A stretch of DNA of 64,000 nucleotides. Source: Mesaphorura yosii. Lineage: Eukaryota; Arthropoda; Collembola; Poduromorpha; Tullbergiidae. Below the pieces are notes generated by a model. It was given only the letters and a program-made list of their open reading frames with translations. It was not told the DNA's origin and did not search any database. The translations under genes were made by a program, and so were the position numbers. The stretch covers positions 248,001 to 312,000 of the forward strand of contig WIXG01000019.1 in the NCBI GenBank assembly GCA_009869945.1. Direction: 5' to 3'. Positions 1 to 12,553 of this stretch are shown in pieces. The first letter of the stretch is position 1, and every line of letters begins with the position of its first letter.

Positions 1-738
1 TTCCGGACAACCTCTTTCCAGTCCACGACTGACCTTCTTTCTTTACTGATGACTTTTATCTGGAAATGGAAATTGATTTTACCTGTTCACTTTGCCTGTT
101 ACCTTTCCTTTGAGTTTGCCAGTTTGGCGACAGGTCGATCGTCGACCGCATTTTAGATTGTCGAACACCGAACTGAACTTCATAAATGCACTCGTAATTT
201 ATAAACTTCCATCGCATTGTCATGATCGCCTCTTTTAATTATTCGAGTGCTGCGGCATGTTGGAATGAAGAATTATACAGAAGGATTGTGATAAGGCAAT
301 TAGATGGACGTAAAAGCTCAACAATGCTAATGCCAGGTAGCAGACGCAATTTTGTGTTACGATACTGGGCGGCCTGGAGGAAAAATGCGTTGTTGCTGGT
401 TGCTGCATTGCATTGTTTTGATGGCTGTGTTGAGACACAGTCAGTCAAAATGCTCATAGCCGTACGCAAGCAAAAACGCATAATGCATTATGTTGATTGT
501 TGATTGCTGCTGTATACTGCAATAAATGTCATCTCTGCTCTGCGCAGCCAACAATTACGTTGGGCCGATGCCGCACTGGCACTGCGATAACAGTGTAACT
601 GAATGAGCGTAATTAGTGTTTATGACTTATGAGTGATGCCCGACTTCTGGAATCTAGTTTGGCTTCTGGCAATGGTGAGCATTCCTGCATGCCATGCGTG
701 TACGAATGCAGGTGCAATTAAACGATAAATATTTTATA

Positions 739-758
739 GCACGGCACGGCACGGCACG
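739..758. repeat. CACGG pentanucleotide repeat, four copies
   Basis: A perfect short tandem array of GCACG/CACGG units directly follows an AT-rich stretch. It is a simple-sequence repeat with no evident function. Confidence 0.7.
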
Positions 759-3700
759 CTGACACCTGACAACTGCCTTGAGTTGGCTTGGCTGGGCTCG
801 GCATGGTTTTCGTAAGAAAGAAACTCACCTGGCCTGGCCAGTCATTGATGACTGACTAGAGTGCGAGTGGAGTGGCTTGGCAGAAACTTGTTTCTGTAAT
901 TTATTGTCGTTGTCGAGTTTAAATCCGGTATGACGCCAGCTTTATTACCTGCGCTGCGCACTTAATACTTTGTGCGTTGTCCATTAACAAAACGAGCTCG
1001 AAATTTGCAAACGCCGCGTATTTGGCCCGATGCGGCCTGGCTTCGAATCATTCCATCGAATTCATTGACGCCTGGCCGGTCGAGATCGACTGCCGACCCA
1101 ACTCAATTCTGTGCGAGGCAGCATAATGGAATCTCGAATATTATTAACACGGCGTAGGCAGGCGCAGAGATTCTGAGAAGACATCAGCATCATGAAAGGA
1201 AAATGAAATGAGATTTTGTAACAATGAGACAGAATTTCATTCCAGCACATCGCAGCGCGGCACTGCATAGGCCGAGACTGAGCTGCGGCTTGCATTCACG
1301 AGTAACAATGCGATGTAATTTAATAGCTAAAGACTGGCCGTGGCTGTCGTGTCGCTGTGGCTAGAGCACGGGCAAAGTGCCTTAAGTGCTTGCCTTTGCC
1401 TGCCTTCGTCAAGGTTGCTCGTCCGTCCGTCGTGAGACCATCACATATCCTCTTCGTGCTCTTGTTGGACGGACGCATTTCGCAGTGCAGGAGTTTGACG
1501 CGAACGCGAGCGTAAAATGTTAATAATGTAAATGGACCTCGACAAAGAATGCAAGGCAATGGCAAGGCGAGGTACTTTGATAAAGGATCCCGTGTTCTCT
1601 GCGTCCGCTTGAGTTTACGCTTGCGTTTACGAGATTTTCAACAATGGAAACAACCTGCGCTGCGTGAAATGCACACAACAAAAGACAAGGACCTGAGTTC
1701 TGTAACACCTCCGTGCCTCTGTGACTCTGTTCTGCCTTTCTTTTCGTAGACCCGTAAAAGTAAAAAGTGGAATGGACATAAAATGAGCATCACACAGACA
1801 CTTGTTGCCTGCACTGAGCCAGGCCATAAACAATAATTTTAGTACAGCAACTAGCCATTCTGTTCTGTGTTCTGTTATTACAAGGCAAGGCGTTACTCTT
1901 TTATGTGTTCGTACTTATACTTGTACGAGATGTAGTAAAAATTCCAGTTGCTATTTTTTACTCATTCTTAACATCTTAACACACTCATTGTGAAGGGGAG
2001 AAACGTCTTCGCCTTCATCTTCTCGTACGAGACACGACAGGAGAAAGAAAGAAGCAAATATCAAATGCAACAACAAAGACAGGCTCTGATTAGTCGAAAG
2101 TCCCAAACATCTGGTAACAGGCAACGCAACAGGTTGGTCGTCGAGGAGCCCTATCCTTTATCCAAGATCACTTGTTTCTTTTTCTGTGCCTGCCTGCCGA
2201 GCGTAAAAATACAAGAATGCACTGTAGCACTGCAGCATTGCACTGCGATGACTTGACTTGTCCTGTCTTCATGCATTGCATGCATGCACTCAATTGAAAA
2301 GAATTCCAACTTATGGACCGGAGACCACAAAAAATTTAATCACTACGTTACTTTAAGGCCAGACCGAGATTGTAGCTTCGCGTAAGCGTAAAGCGTACGC
2401 TTAATGTGGACAAAAGCAGAGTACCTCATCTCGTACTCGACTCGACTTGGACTGATGGGCCAGCACCGTTTCATTCCAGCGTGCATTATCATTTAATACT
2501 GAGTACTTCGTCTGCCTCGTCAAGCGAGTTGCGAGTTGCCTACCCGTTGCAGTTTGTCAGTCGTTGACTGCATTCCAACGAATGCAGATGTGCTTAGTTT
2601 TGGATTTATTGACAATCGTGAATGGTGGTGGGTGAATCGGTCGATGAATCTTGCCTGTGAATCGCGAGTGAGTGAGTACCTCAACGGAAAGTGAAGAAGC
2701 GCTTTAAGGAGTGATTCGAGTGAGAAGTGAATGACAAAGAATCAAAGAAACTGGTTGAACTTGTTAATAACAATAATGAAGCAATAAATTCAGCCGCCAC
2801 ACGTCAGCTCGTTCATTGTTCCCGGCGGACTTCGGCGAATTGCGATTAGCGAAAGATTGACGTAATAATAGCCTTGCAACTGAGCAACTGCACTCCTCGT
2901 TCGGAATTCCGGTTCGGACACGGCCAGCATCCAAACCAAGGCCAAAGCCAAGTTCAGTGTTCAGGTCACCGGCGAAGTTAAAATGAATTGCATGAAAGAT
3001 GTGTTACTTGTTAAATTGGAAGCCGGAAATTCCGGAACAAGCACAAGACTTTTAGTGACTCGACTTAAAGTTGGTCGTTGCCGTTGATCGACATTTCGTG
3101 TTTGACGCCTGGAAACCGTTTTTCATATTTGGCCTGGATTCAATCTATAGTCGCAGTCGCTGTCACGGTTGACTGAATAAATCACGAAGGGATTCGGCTC
3201 TCAGGTAAATTGCCGACTGTCTTTGCAGTTGCACGAAGTCTCGTGCCACTTCTTCTGGTAATTTCATGGAAGAGTAACTCAAAGCTTAAAGAACGAAAAC
3301 AAGAAAATACAAAGTGACATAATCGGAAATCTGTGAGAAATTGAAACTAGCTGTGAGATCAGCAGAGATTCATTCGCATTGGCTTGGCATTGTCAGCAGT
3401 GTTTGTGTCTGCGGTTTCCGAGAGAAGCATTTCTCACGAACGCGAATCACGAATCGCAGAGGAGTCGGGCTTTATTTTAGGAAATTCTCTGTGCTGTGCT
3501 TTTTCAGCTGTGCCATGTAAGACCAGTAAAATGCAATGATGTCCGCGATCATTCTGCCTTTTGCGGCCTCCATTCGGCTAATATCCCGGCTGAGCAATTG
3601 TCGTACGTAATTGGGCCTTGCCTTAGCTACCTCCATTCAATTACTCTTCACGAAGCAGGGCAGCAGAAAGTGAGCTCGTGCTCAGACTAATGCTAATTGA

Positions 3701-3759
3701 GTTATATCAAAAATGGGTGACTAATTTAGCTAATTCCACTTTCATTTATTTTTATCATT

Positions 3760-3794
3760 CGCTGTCGCTGTCGCTACTGCTGCTGCTGCTGCTT
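3760..3794. repeat. CTGTCG/CTG trinucleotide-type repeat
   Basis: Three hexamer-like units (CGCTGT) run into five CTG triplets. The tract is non-coding and probably lies in the upstream part of the ataxin-1 gene. It is a simple repeat likely to vary in length. Confidence 0.7.
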
Positions 3795-5582
3795 TGATTT
3801 TGAGGGCTTGGCTGCTGCGCTGTATGGCAATGACACAATGTCAGTCTGCTCCTGGTAACAGAATCACGAGTTCACGAGGTTGGACTGCGTGCTGTTCATT
3901 AACGAGAAGAGAACGAGAAGGCTCAGCTCGAGTAACGAGTAACGAGCGAGTCTAATTTAAGCGTTGTTTACTGCACTGCACCGCACTAGGCGACTCGAAC
4001 TCTGACTCTGATATGTGATATCATCGTAAATGTTGTCACTCATTCATCGCTGCCGCTGCCGTTGCTCTGCGGGCCCTGCGATTAAAGTAATCAGAAGACG
4101 ACACGACAAGAGACATTAACTCGAGAATGGAAAAGTACGGAAAACTATTCTCTCTGCGTTGGCGCGGCGCTCGGCTTTCGGCCTGCTGCCTGCTTGTCTC
4201 GTTTCTCAGAAGAAGTCGATGTCGATATCCAACCCAATTTAAGATACCAAAATAGAAGAGTCCAAAGTAGAAAAGAGTCGAATGACTGATTAATTGACAT
4301 TATTGGAACTCGAAGGAGTGTATTTCAGAGCACTGCTCATCTGTGCGTGATTACTGTGCTGTGATTACTTTAGCAAGTGTAAATAGTTCACGCTTACAGC
4401 TCACTGCAGCCTGTTCCATGAATTGACGCACTAGCCAACAAATGGTGAAATGCAGACATGCAATGCAAACGACGACACGGCAAATACGCTAAACAAACAT
4501 TTCAGTGCTCGGCTATTTTTCATTCCAATTTGCACTGAATTGCGGCAGTGCCACATTCCGTAAATCCATCGGCTTTGACCTTTTAGCTCGGCGAGCCGGA
4601 TGATGCGCTGGCACTGGTGCTCATTATTCCGCAGTCGAAGTCGCAATGCAGGTCACCCGAAAGGCGGAAAGCCGAAGCCAAAATGCAGGAAATCAGTTGT
4701 AGTCAGTCAGATTTTAATGAGCCTATTTATAGACACGAATTTGTTCTTGATGTCTCTGAGGAAGCTTGTGAAGTACGAAACTTTGACCGACTATCTCGCG
4801 CTGTCGTCGTTGCTGCTTTTCGAATGGCTTGACCGATTTAAATCTGTTGTTAGTCGGCGGCATCAACCGAGTGGTTGCTAAAGCGGCGTTTCGTGTTTTA
4901 TGGGTCGGTGAGTAAATAAAGGGCATTTATGGCATTATCGTAGCGCATTCATCTTTCACAAAAATGTGTATCTAACGACTCGCATTGTCGCATTGAGTTG
5001 AGCATTGAGCTGGGTCGACCGCCTGGAATGCAAACAATTCCTGCACACTGTACGCATTGTGTTGGATTTACAACATCGACATGACAAGTGGGCAATCGCA
5101 ATTTATTGTCGTCAGCCGTCAGACCTCATTCGAATGCGAGTACACAGAAACGTACCAGGCCAGACTGGGTAAACAGTTGCCGAGTTGCCGGCCGGCGCAG
5201 GTTTGAACCGGCTCGTCCGATTACGGCAGAGAAGAGCGCAAACGAAGCAAATAAGCCAACATTTACTATTTGGGGATTTAATCATAGTTCTAGTTTAATT
5301 GAGGCAAGTTTTTGAAAGACACGCTTCTTTTGTTTTCCAGGTTCAAAGGACACAAGAGGAGTCAAAAATACTTTGACGAGATCCCAATCTGAGGCTCGAA
5401 AGTGAAAATTAGCGGTTTGGAATTTGGAACTTCAGAAGAGGTTAGAATCACCGCAGACTTCCATTCCACCCGTCAAAGAACTGCATATCTTTTTAAGACT
5501 TTCGTATTCTTACCGAGTTTCTCATTGCACAATTCCAAGTTAGCACGTGTTTTTTGAGAGCTTGCAAGTGAGAGTCGCCAAT

Positions 5583-5616
5583 TTTTCCATCACGAATCAT
5601 GAGTCGTGATTGGAAA
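5583..5616. repeat. Short inverted repeat (hairpin), about 12 bp stem
   Basis: Arms TTTCCATCACGA and TCGTGATTGGAAA pair with one bulged base around an 8-base loop. The hairpin is too short for a typical microRNA precursor. No function can be assigned. Confidence 0.45.
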
Positions 5617-7701
5617 TATTTTGCAACTCTCACCAGCTAGCCAGCCAGCCTGGTGTCATTCTGACGGGTATTTTATAAATATTCACGAAGAATTGACTGC
5701 TTGATTAAAAAGCATGCGAGTACAAAGTGCGAATCTTCGCATAATCACGTTTCCTTTCCTGTTTTGCGTTTTGCTCTAGCTGAAATGCGAGCCAAGCAAA
5801 AAAATTGATTTGGAAAACAAAAGTGCAATGCAATAAAATCACGCATAACATGTTTACAAATTAGAACGATCATATCGACAGTCTTTCCTGCCTGAGCCTC
5901 CGCCGCTGAGTCGTACGTCTTTTGTCTGTGATTTGCGATTTTCATTTCGCAAGCGTCAGCTCGTTCACTGCTTTCATTGTGTCATCGATCCGTGCTTCGT
6001 ATTTGTATTTGCCTTTCGCTACGTCTCCTTTTTTGCGATTTGCGAGCTAAGTCTCAAGCCTCACATTTCCAGCACGGAGAATAATTAAGTTGGAATTTCA
6101 CTTCGTTTTGCAATTGTGAAATGGGCCATTATTTATTTAGACGATATTTTATTAATGTGTCTGTCACTGTCAAGCACGCCAGCAGCCAGCCAGCCAATTT
6201 TAATAACGGCACAAATTCATTTGGCGAAGTCGCACAAAGTCCGTGCACGAGCAACTCGCTAGATTGCTCATTACTAAAAGATGAAGGCAGGCAGGAGGAA
6301 GATCAATAGCGAATTCGAGAGCCTTTTCCATGTCCCCGATATTAATACAGGCATTATTATTTATTAGGCATTCGCGTTCGTTCCCCGGAACGCAGAACTC
6401 CAAAACCTGTTGAGCCTCGTGCCTGGAAAATGACTTTCTATAATAACTGGGTATCGATTTTTATTGTGCCGGGGTGATCTCACTCACGCCTCGGCCTCTC
6501 CTGTTCGTGTATCGGGAAAGCGATAGGCTTTAAATTCTGGGTACATGAAAGGATGCTAAATTCGTGGTTGAGTGCTTTCCTTTGTGACTTCTGAAAGCTT
6601 AAAGACACTTTTCTCTTTCGCTCAGAGTTAATACACTGCACTGTCGATGTCAGGCTACGTGGAAACGTGGAACACGGCCGTGAGCGGTTCTTTGAAAATG
6701 AGGCCGAGATTTTCAATTTCATATTTTTCTAATTTTTTCGAGATTTGATTTGCCGGCTGGTTTTGGAGATGTAGCATTTCAAGTTGCAAGAAACTTGTAC
6801 GACTGCCTCGCCCAATCATAATCATGCTGTTAACCATGGCTTCATGGAACAAAAGCGTGATATTACTAACCGCAGTTAATCACAGCGTAACCGCATGACA
6901 CGTAACCAGTTCCATCGCACTGCACTGCATTGAGAACGGCAATTCGGTCGATTTTGATTAACTGGCCTCAAAACATTTGCCAACTGGAAACAATTTCCTT
7001 CTCGTTTGAATTTGACATTTAGAGAATTTAAACTTTCGACGTAAAATTACTAAAATTGATTGCTTTCTTGTGTCGCGAGTTCTTCCTTGACTTGACTCGA
7101 TAGAAATCTAAACTGTTATCGATTTGACTGAGCGCTGTACACGTTGACTGGCTACGTGCTATTGATTTGGTGCTGGCATGCTTTGGATTAATCAATTTAT
7201 TAATTTTAAGTATGGGAGCGTCGAGTCCACAAAACTCAGCTTAGCTCAGATTAATTAAAGCGAAAGCGAACTGAAATAAAAGCACAAGCAAAGGGCAAGT
7301 AATTTGAACCCTAGCTTTGGCTTTGGCTTGCGCTTAATAAAACATCGGCATCAAATTGATCAAATTAACGACAACGATAGTCTCGGTGCATTACGACTGC
7401 GATGCTGCTGCATGGGCTCATGTGACTGTCACGTCTTGGAGAAGTGCAACATTAGCATTTGAACCTTTGTACGAATGGATCTATAAATAAGAATAAATCG
7501 GAGGCCACACACTACACATTAGCATTTAGCATCGCATTAACATTAGCATTAACACTCTCGATTCTCGAGCCTCAGAGCGGTTGCCAAACAGACGAATACA
7601 CGAATGACAAACGCAAAGTCAAAGTTCAGTTCAGCATTTAAAACATTCTACATGTTACATGTATTTAGAGGCTTAAGTCCTTAAACGGTGGTTACACCCA
7701 C

Positions 7702-7725
7702 CGTATTGGCGTATTGGCGTATTAA
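7702..7725. repeat. GTATTGGC tandem repeat, just under three copies
   Basis: Two perfect 8-bp units and a diverged third lie just after a short hairpin (ACGGTGG and CCACCGT with a 6-base loop). The tract is local simple sequence without evident function. Confidence 0.5.
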
Positions 7726-8597
7726 GTATTGACCACGTCTGCTCTCCTCTGCCGTTATCTAATCTGGGTCGGTTCAGTCCAGTTCACATCACAGCTCATT
7801 GTGCCATCGACATCGCTGTTTTACTGAATGGGCCTGGCCTGGCAGTGGTCAGGATTTGCCATTCGTAGGGTTAAGTGGTCTCAACTCTCAACTGCCATGC
7901 AACAGGATGCAATTCTGTAGTTCTCCAGCGTAGCATGCATTTGTCTCGTTTAGTCCGACTGCCGAGTCTGCTCATTCTCGCAATTGGCACACATTCGTGC
8001 TGCACATGATCAACTACTTCTATTAAGCACAGCGCAGTGCAGTGTGCGGGTCGTAATTCCAGATTTCAATCAGATTAAACATTGTAAGCACTGATTAGAA
8101 TGACCGAGTCCGAGCCCGAGCCTAGACTAGACCAACTGTCGCCTGTAGCCAGATGCAAACGCTTACGCAAATAAAGCACAGCACAGCACCGCGCACGTAA
8201 AAGGAAAAAAAATGACTACTGTTTAGAACGGAACTTTTTGAACACGAAATTGAAACTTTGTCAACGGTGAACGCGAATGATGCGGCTGTGGCTTTTTTGA
8301 GTACAGCAACTTGATTTGCAATCTCATCAGTTAATCTCGCTGACTCTGATTTCGTAATGACTATGAATTTATGTCCATCCCACCCTCGTACGTCGTCAAT
8401 TTCATTCATTTCTTTGATTTCTTTCAATGCGTTGGGCAGTCGTAATCTCACGATGGAAGGCTGATTCAATTAAATCCATCTCAATCAGAAAAGCTAATAG
8501 TAGGCCTGTTAAAATACTAAAGGAAGGAGTCAGAGTTTAATTAGACTGATTTTTCTACGTTTCAGACGACCCACCCACTAGACCGCCAACCAGCAAG

Positions 8598-11500
8598 ATG
8601 ATCTCGGCGACGCAAACAGGCCCGCACTCGCACTCGCACCCTCATGCTCATTCAAGCCCCCGTGGGCCCACCGACCTCGACCACGGCGGGCGGCGACTGT
8701 GCATGGACTCCCAGAAGTTTCTGGTGCCGTCCCTTCCCGTCAGCACACGACTCAACAACGGCAATGGAGGCAGTGACCTCTCCAGCGGCAAGAAGCGGGA
8801 GCGGTCCATCATCAACGGCACAGCGCACAGCAACAGCCACAGTCACTCGTCGAGTGCGAACGGGCACGTATACGAACACGGCGCTCCAAACAATTTCCAG
8901 CAGTACCGCCAGGAGCCAAGTGTCAACGGAATCAAACGGCCGTACGGCCGCGCGCCTGCAGAGAATGGAGTGAATCACCTTCACGGCGGGCATGCAAGCA
9001 AGGGACCACATCACCCTGTCGTCGGGAGTCCAAGCCCGGGCAAAGAGTCGCCCGGTGGCGGTGGTTTAAGTTCGCTGTATTTCCAACGCAGTCACGGTCA
9101 CGGCCACACGAATGGCGACCTGCCGTTGCCACTACCCCTGCAGCAGCGTGCGCATCACCAAATGCCGAGCAACCCGAGCAATTTTCACCACCTGTCCAGG
9201 TCCTCCATGCCCGTTCCGTGCTCATCCCCCACTGCCGCCTCGTCTGCCTCCCCAAAGGCCATCTCCCCTGCCATAAACGGAAACCAGCATCACCACAACA
9301 GCAGCAGTCAGCAGCAGCACAATCAGGGTACAAATCCATTCACATCTCAGTCATCTGCTCACGTACACGCGCACACGCAAGCGCAGGCCCATGGTGACCC
9401 CAGTCTGACCTCCCCACTGAGATTCTACCCGCCCGGGCTTCCGCCGCATCCAAACCATCAGATGTCTTTTTATGCGGCCGCCGCTGCCGCTGCAGCAGCC
9501 GCCGCGTCTGGTCAACACCATTCACTGCCGTACTCGCTGTTCCCGAGCCCGTACTCACACACCACAGCCGCCACGTCGTATCTCGACAATTTCCATTCCT
9601 CCCTGCTTGCCCAGCAGCACCACCACCACCACCACCACCACCAACAGCAGCAGGAACACCTGAAGGCGGCAGCGGGGCTTCGATCGTCGCCGTCACCATC
9701 ACCACCAACAAGACCGGGGAGTTCGGGGTTCCATTCTCGGTCGCCGTTGGCGTCGCCTAACATCTCGGCCGCGGCGCTGCATCCGAAATACTTTAGCGGT
9801 TCCGGCCCGGAGAGCGGAGGCTTCAATGCGCTGAATGCGCCAGGTCATGGACACATCAGCAGTCTGGACAACGTTCGAAGTGGCCTGCTCGAGAGTGACA
9901 ACCTCCGCATCGCTTCGATGCTGTGCAGCGGACTGTCTAAAGGCGGGCCGCTCGGGCTGAGCCACATGGACAGCTCCGGTTTCCATCACATGAACTCCTT
10001 CCGACAACAAAGGGAACCGCCCTCAAACGTCGCGAAACCGTTCGGCGATGACAGGAATTTGAATTCAAACAGCATCAGCAGCAAATTCTGGAACATTGAC
10101 CCGCCCCCGTCACTCGGAGCGGACGGTAGAGGCAAACGGGCGTCTGCGGGAGAGGGGGAAGGAAAAATGAAGAAAACTGGTCACAATTCTAATCACCCGA
10201 GCGAGGCGTACAACAGCAGCCATGGCCAAAGCCATAACCTCCCGTTTATGAACGGTAAAGAAGGGTCACTGAAGCACAGAATTTTGGACAGATCTCCGGA
10301 GCACGCTATCAATTCGCCGATACAACACAAAATGACAGAGCCCGTCTTTACGTTTCCAGATCGGAGCCCCAACAAATTAAGAGAGAAGAGCGGGTCAGAT
10401 TCGTTTCTGTTTCCCAATCCAAAGAAGATGACGATTGGGCAAGCAGCGTCAGCGTACCATGATGGTTTGCCTCCGTCGATGCCCCGTCCTTCCGGGCCGA
10501 TAGCGACCACGATTACTACAGACTCCGCCAAGTACCTGAGTCAGATTCAGAAACCGTCCGTCAATTCATCAATGCCGATGGCGTCATCTTTGGAGTCGTA
10601 CCTCACTCAAACCTGTCAAAACAAGTCTGTTCAGAATCTTTCGTCTCCTCTCGCTACAGCCAAACACGCAGCGTCAGTCTTTAATTTCCCGAGTCCGGGC
10701 GCAGCCGCTGCCGCCACTTCCATCGGGACTGTTCAGAAATCGAGGAGCTTTCCGGCGTCGCCAACAACGCCCACCGGCGTCAACGGCAATGCCAAATTGT
10801 CTACGCTGCCACTGGAGCAGATGCCCGTGATACACGCGTTCAGGAAGGGGTCTCTGATTCAGCTGGCGGGTGGACAGCTGCGCCCCGTAGAGGAGCTCCG
10901 AATGGAAGACTTTCATCGCTCTGCTGCCACGATGGTCGACTCACTCCGAATCATTCACTGCAAAGTGGTGGCTATTCAGCCAAGTGTAGGGAAAGAGGAC
11001 GGACTCTTCAGGGTGACGCTGGCTGTCGGAGGAATGCCACAAAATCAGGTACATTCTTTCTTCTTTCTTGCTAATTAGCGGAATGCGATTTCTAATTTGC
11101 GAATTCTCTGTCAAGTCCGATAGCTAGCAAAATTCTTGGGGCAATGCATTGGTGAAAAGTTTAGTTTAGGTCAAATCGTTTGCGTAAAGTGCGAATTGCG
11201 AATTCAACGCATTGAGCGGATGCACCTGTGCCTGTGCTATCAGTCTCGTAAAACGGAAGTACCTTAAATCCGTCGTAACTCGTAAACTTGTCTCGTGCAG
11301 ATGCAGAATTGTAACAGCTTTTATTTTTATTCAAATTATACATTCAGGACGAATCTTCGTTACTACTTTCTTGGAATCGAGTACGTTACGAGCTACGATT
11401 GTACGATCAAAACAAACCCAGATTAGAGTTCATGTTCGTGCTTGAGTGTATTTATTCCCTAATTGTATCATTAACATTTTTAACTCGCACCTGTCCAGTA

Positions 11501-12553
11501 GTCTTGCGTGCTATCTATTTCAAGTTCCACGAAAGACGAAAGTGACTCACAGACGCAGGCGGTGCGGTGGTACCCCGCGTCAAAACGATGATCCCACAGA
11601 TTTACATACGACATACAGTTTGCATGTGGGCCGGTGACGGTTGGTTAACTTTCACGGTGCATGAGCACTCGACTTGGCTTGATGGAACCTCGTAACTAAA
11701 TAGTTGTGGGTTGTGTTACAACAACAATAATTCCAAGACTTCATGGTTTCGTTTTCTGTTTTAGGTCGTAATGAGCACGAGCCCCGTGCAGCCGCTCTTC
11801 GTCGTAGGCAAAGGCTGGGCGTCCTGCTCGCCCGAAATGACTGAAAATGTCCTCCAGCTGCCGTGCAAGCACTTGGCGGTGGGTGACGCCTGCATCACCC
11901 TGACTAAAATGAGTAGGCCGAAGCCGGGCCGAAACGGAGTCAAGACGGGGGCAGGGGCCAAGGGCAGCGCCACAAAGTACAAGAGCAGCACAAATTCCAT
12001 TCTGTCCACGCCACCGCGCCGGGAATCGGCATCCACTTCGTATGCTTCAAAGATCATGAAAGTCCCGAACGGAGGAATCACAAAGCCGTCGAGCTTAAAG
12101 TCAAAGGGAAATCTGCCCTCTCCAAAATCACCGACCAAAGTCAAATTCGAGCAAACTCCCGGTCCAGTTTCAGTTCCTGCTCCAGCAGCGACTACCGCAG
12201 CTAGTACGCTTGCGAGTTTGCTGCCACCGCCAAACCAGGTTACTTCAGCAAATCCATCATCCTCGGCAGGAAAGCCTGAGAGCAACAATCAACGGGCTTC
12301 AGGCTCTGGGTTGAAGGAAGAAAGCAGTAATTGCATTGGTGTAGATTTGAGCATCCACATTCGAGACAAGGAGAAGGACAAGAAAGAAGACAGTCTCCCA
12401 TGTCCGAAGAAAAGGCGGTGGTCAGCGCCCGATGTTATCAAAGACGCGGAGGCGAGGGCAGACGCAGACGGAGACGCGAGCACGAGCACGGAAGTCAAGC
12501 AACCAAAACGTCCAATTTCCCATTCACCAATTACGACTCGCCTTGAAATGTAA
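8598..12553 (+). CDS. ATXN1: Ataxin-1 family protein with AXH domain (two coding exons)
   Basis: Coding exons are 8598-11048 and 11765-12553, joined in phase 0, giving about 1079 residues. The product is expected to be a nuclear regulator that binds transcriptional repressors; vertebrate ataxin-1 works with Capicua. The AXH domain covers about residues 738-864 and is split by the 716-base intron. Exon 2 carries its second half, with a GKGWASCSPE stretch and an LPCKHLAVGDACITL end. The N-terminal three quarters is low complexity, rich in Ser, His, Pro and Gly, with 11 alanines at 293-303, 8 histidines at 341-348 and 4 glutamines following. Near the C terminus, KKRRWSAPD at 1032-1040 matches the nuclear-localisation, 14-3-3 and U2AF-ligand site of vertebrate ataxin-1. 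No HMG box was seen, which argues against HBP1. The first ATG after the 3' splice site at 8565 was chosen as the start. Confidence 0.9.
9471..9503 (+). repeat. Poly-alanine tract coding sequence in ataxin-1
   Basis: Tyr-292 is followed by eleven alanine codons with mixed third bases (GCG, GCC, GCT, GCA). The mixed codons suggest the tract is kept at protein level and is not a recent slippage expansion. Confidence 0.8.
9612..9654 (+). repeat. Poly-histidine/poly-glutamine tract coding sequence in ataxin-1
   Basis: Gln-Gln is followed by eight identical CAC codons and then four glutamine codons. The uniform CAC codons point to replication slippage, so length variation between individuals is likely. 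Vertebrate ataxin-1 carries its expandable glutamine tract, interrupted by histidines, in its N-terminal half. Confidence 0.8.

Larger units (their letters stand above)
1..8565. other. Non-coding region upstream of the ataxin-1 gene
   Basis: No open frame here shows a recognisable domain or plausible splice partners. The stretch is rich in short reiterated words such as CACGG, GCATT and CTG. A good 3' splice site (pyrimidine-rich tract ending TTTCAG, AG at 8564-8565) lies 32 bases before the ataxin-1 start codon. The gene therefore very probably has one or more non-coding 5' exons within or beyond this region. I could not place those exons or the transcription start. A strand is not given because the evidence is indirect. 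Confidence 0.5.

Noticed and set aside
8122-8469. A 115-codon minus-strand open frame before ataxin-1
   Set aside because: No recognisable domain, no partner exons, and it sits in the likely 5' intron of ataxin-1.
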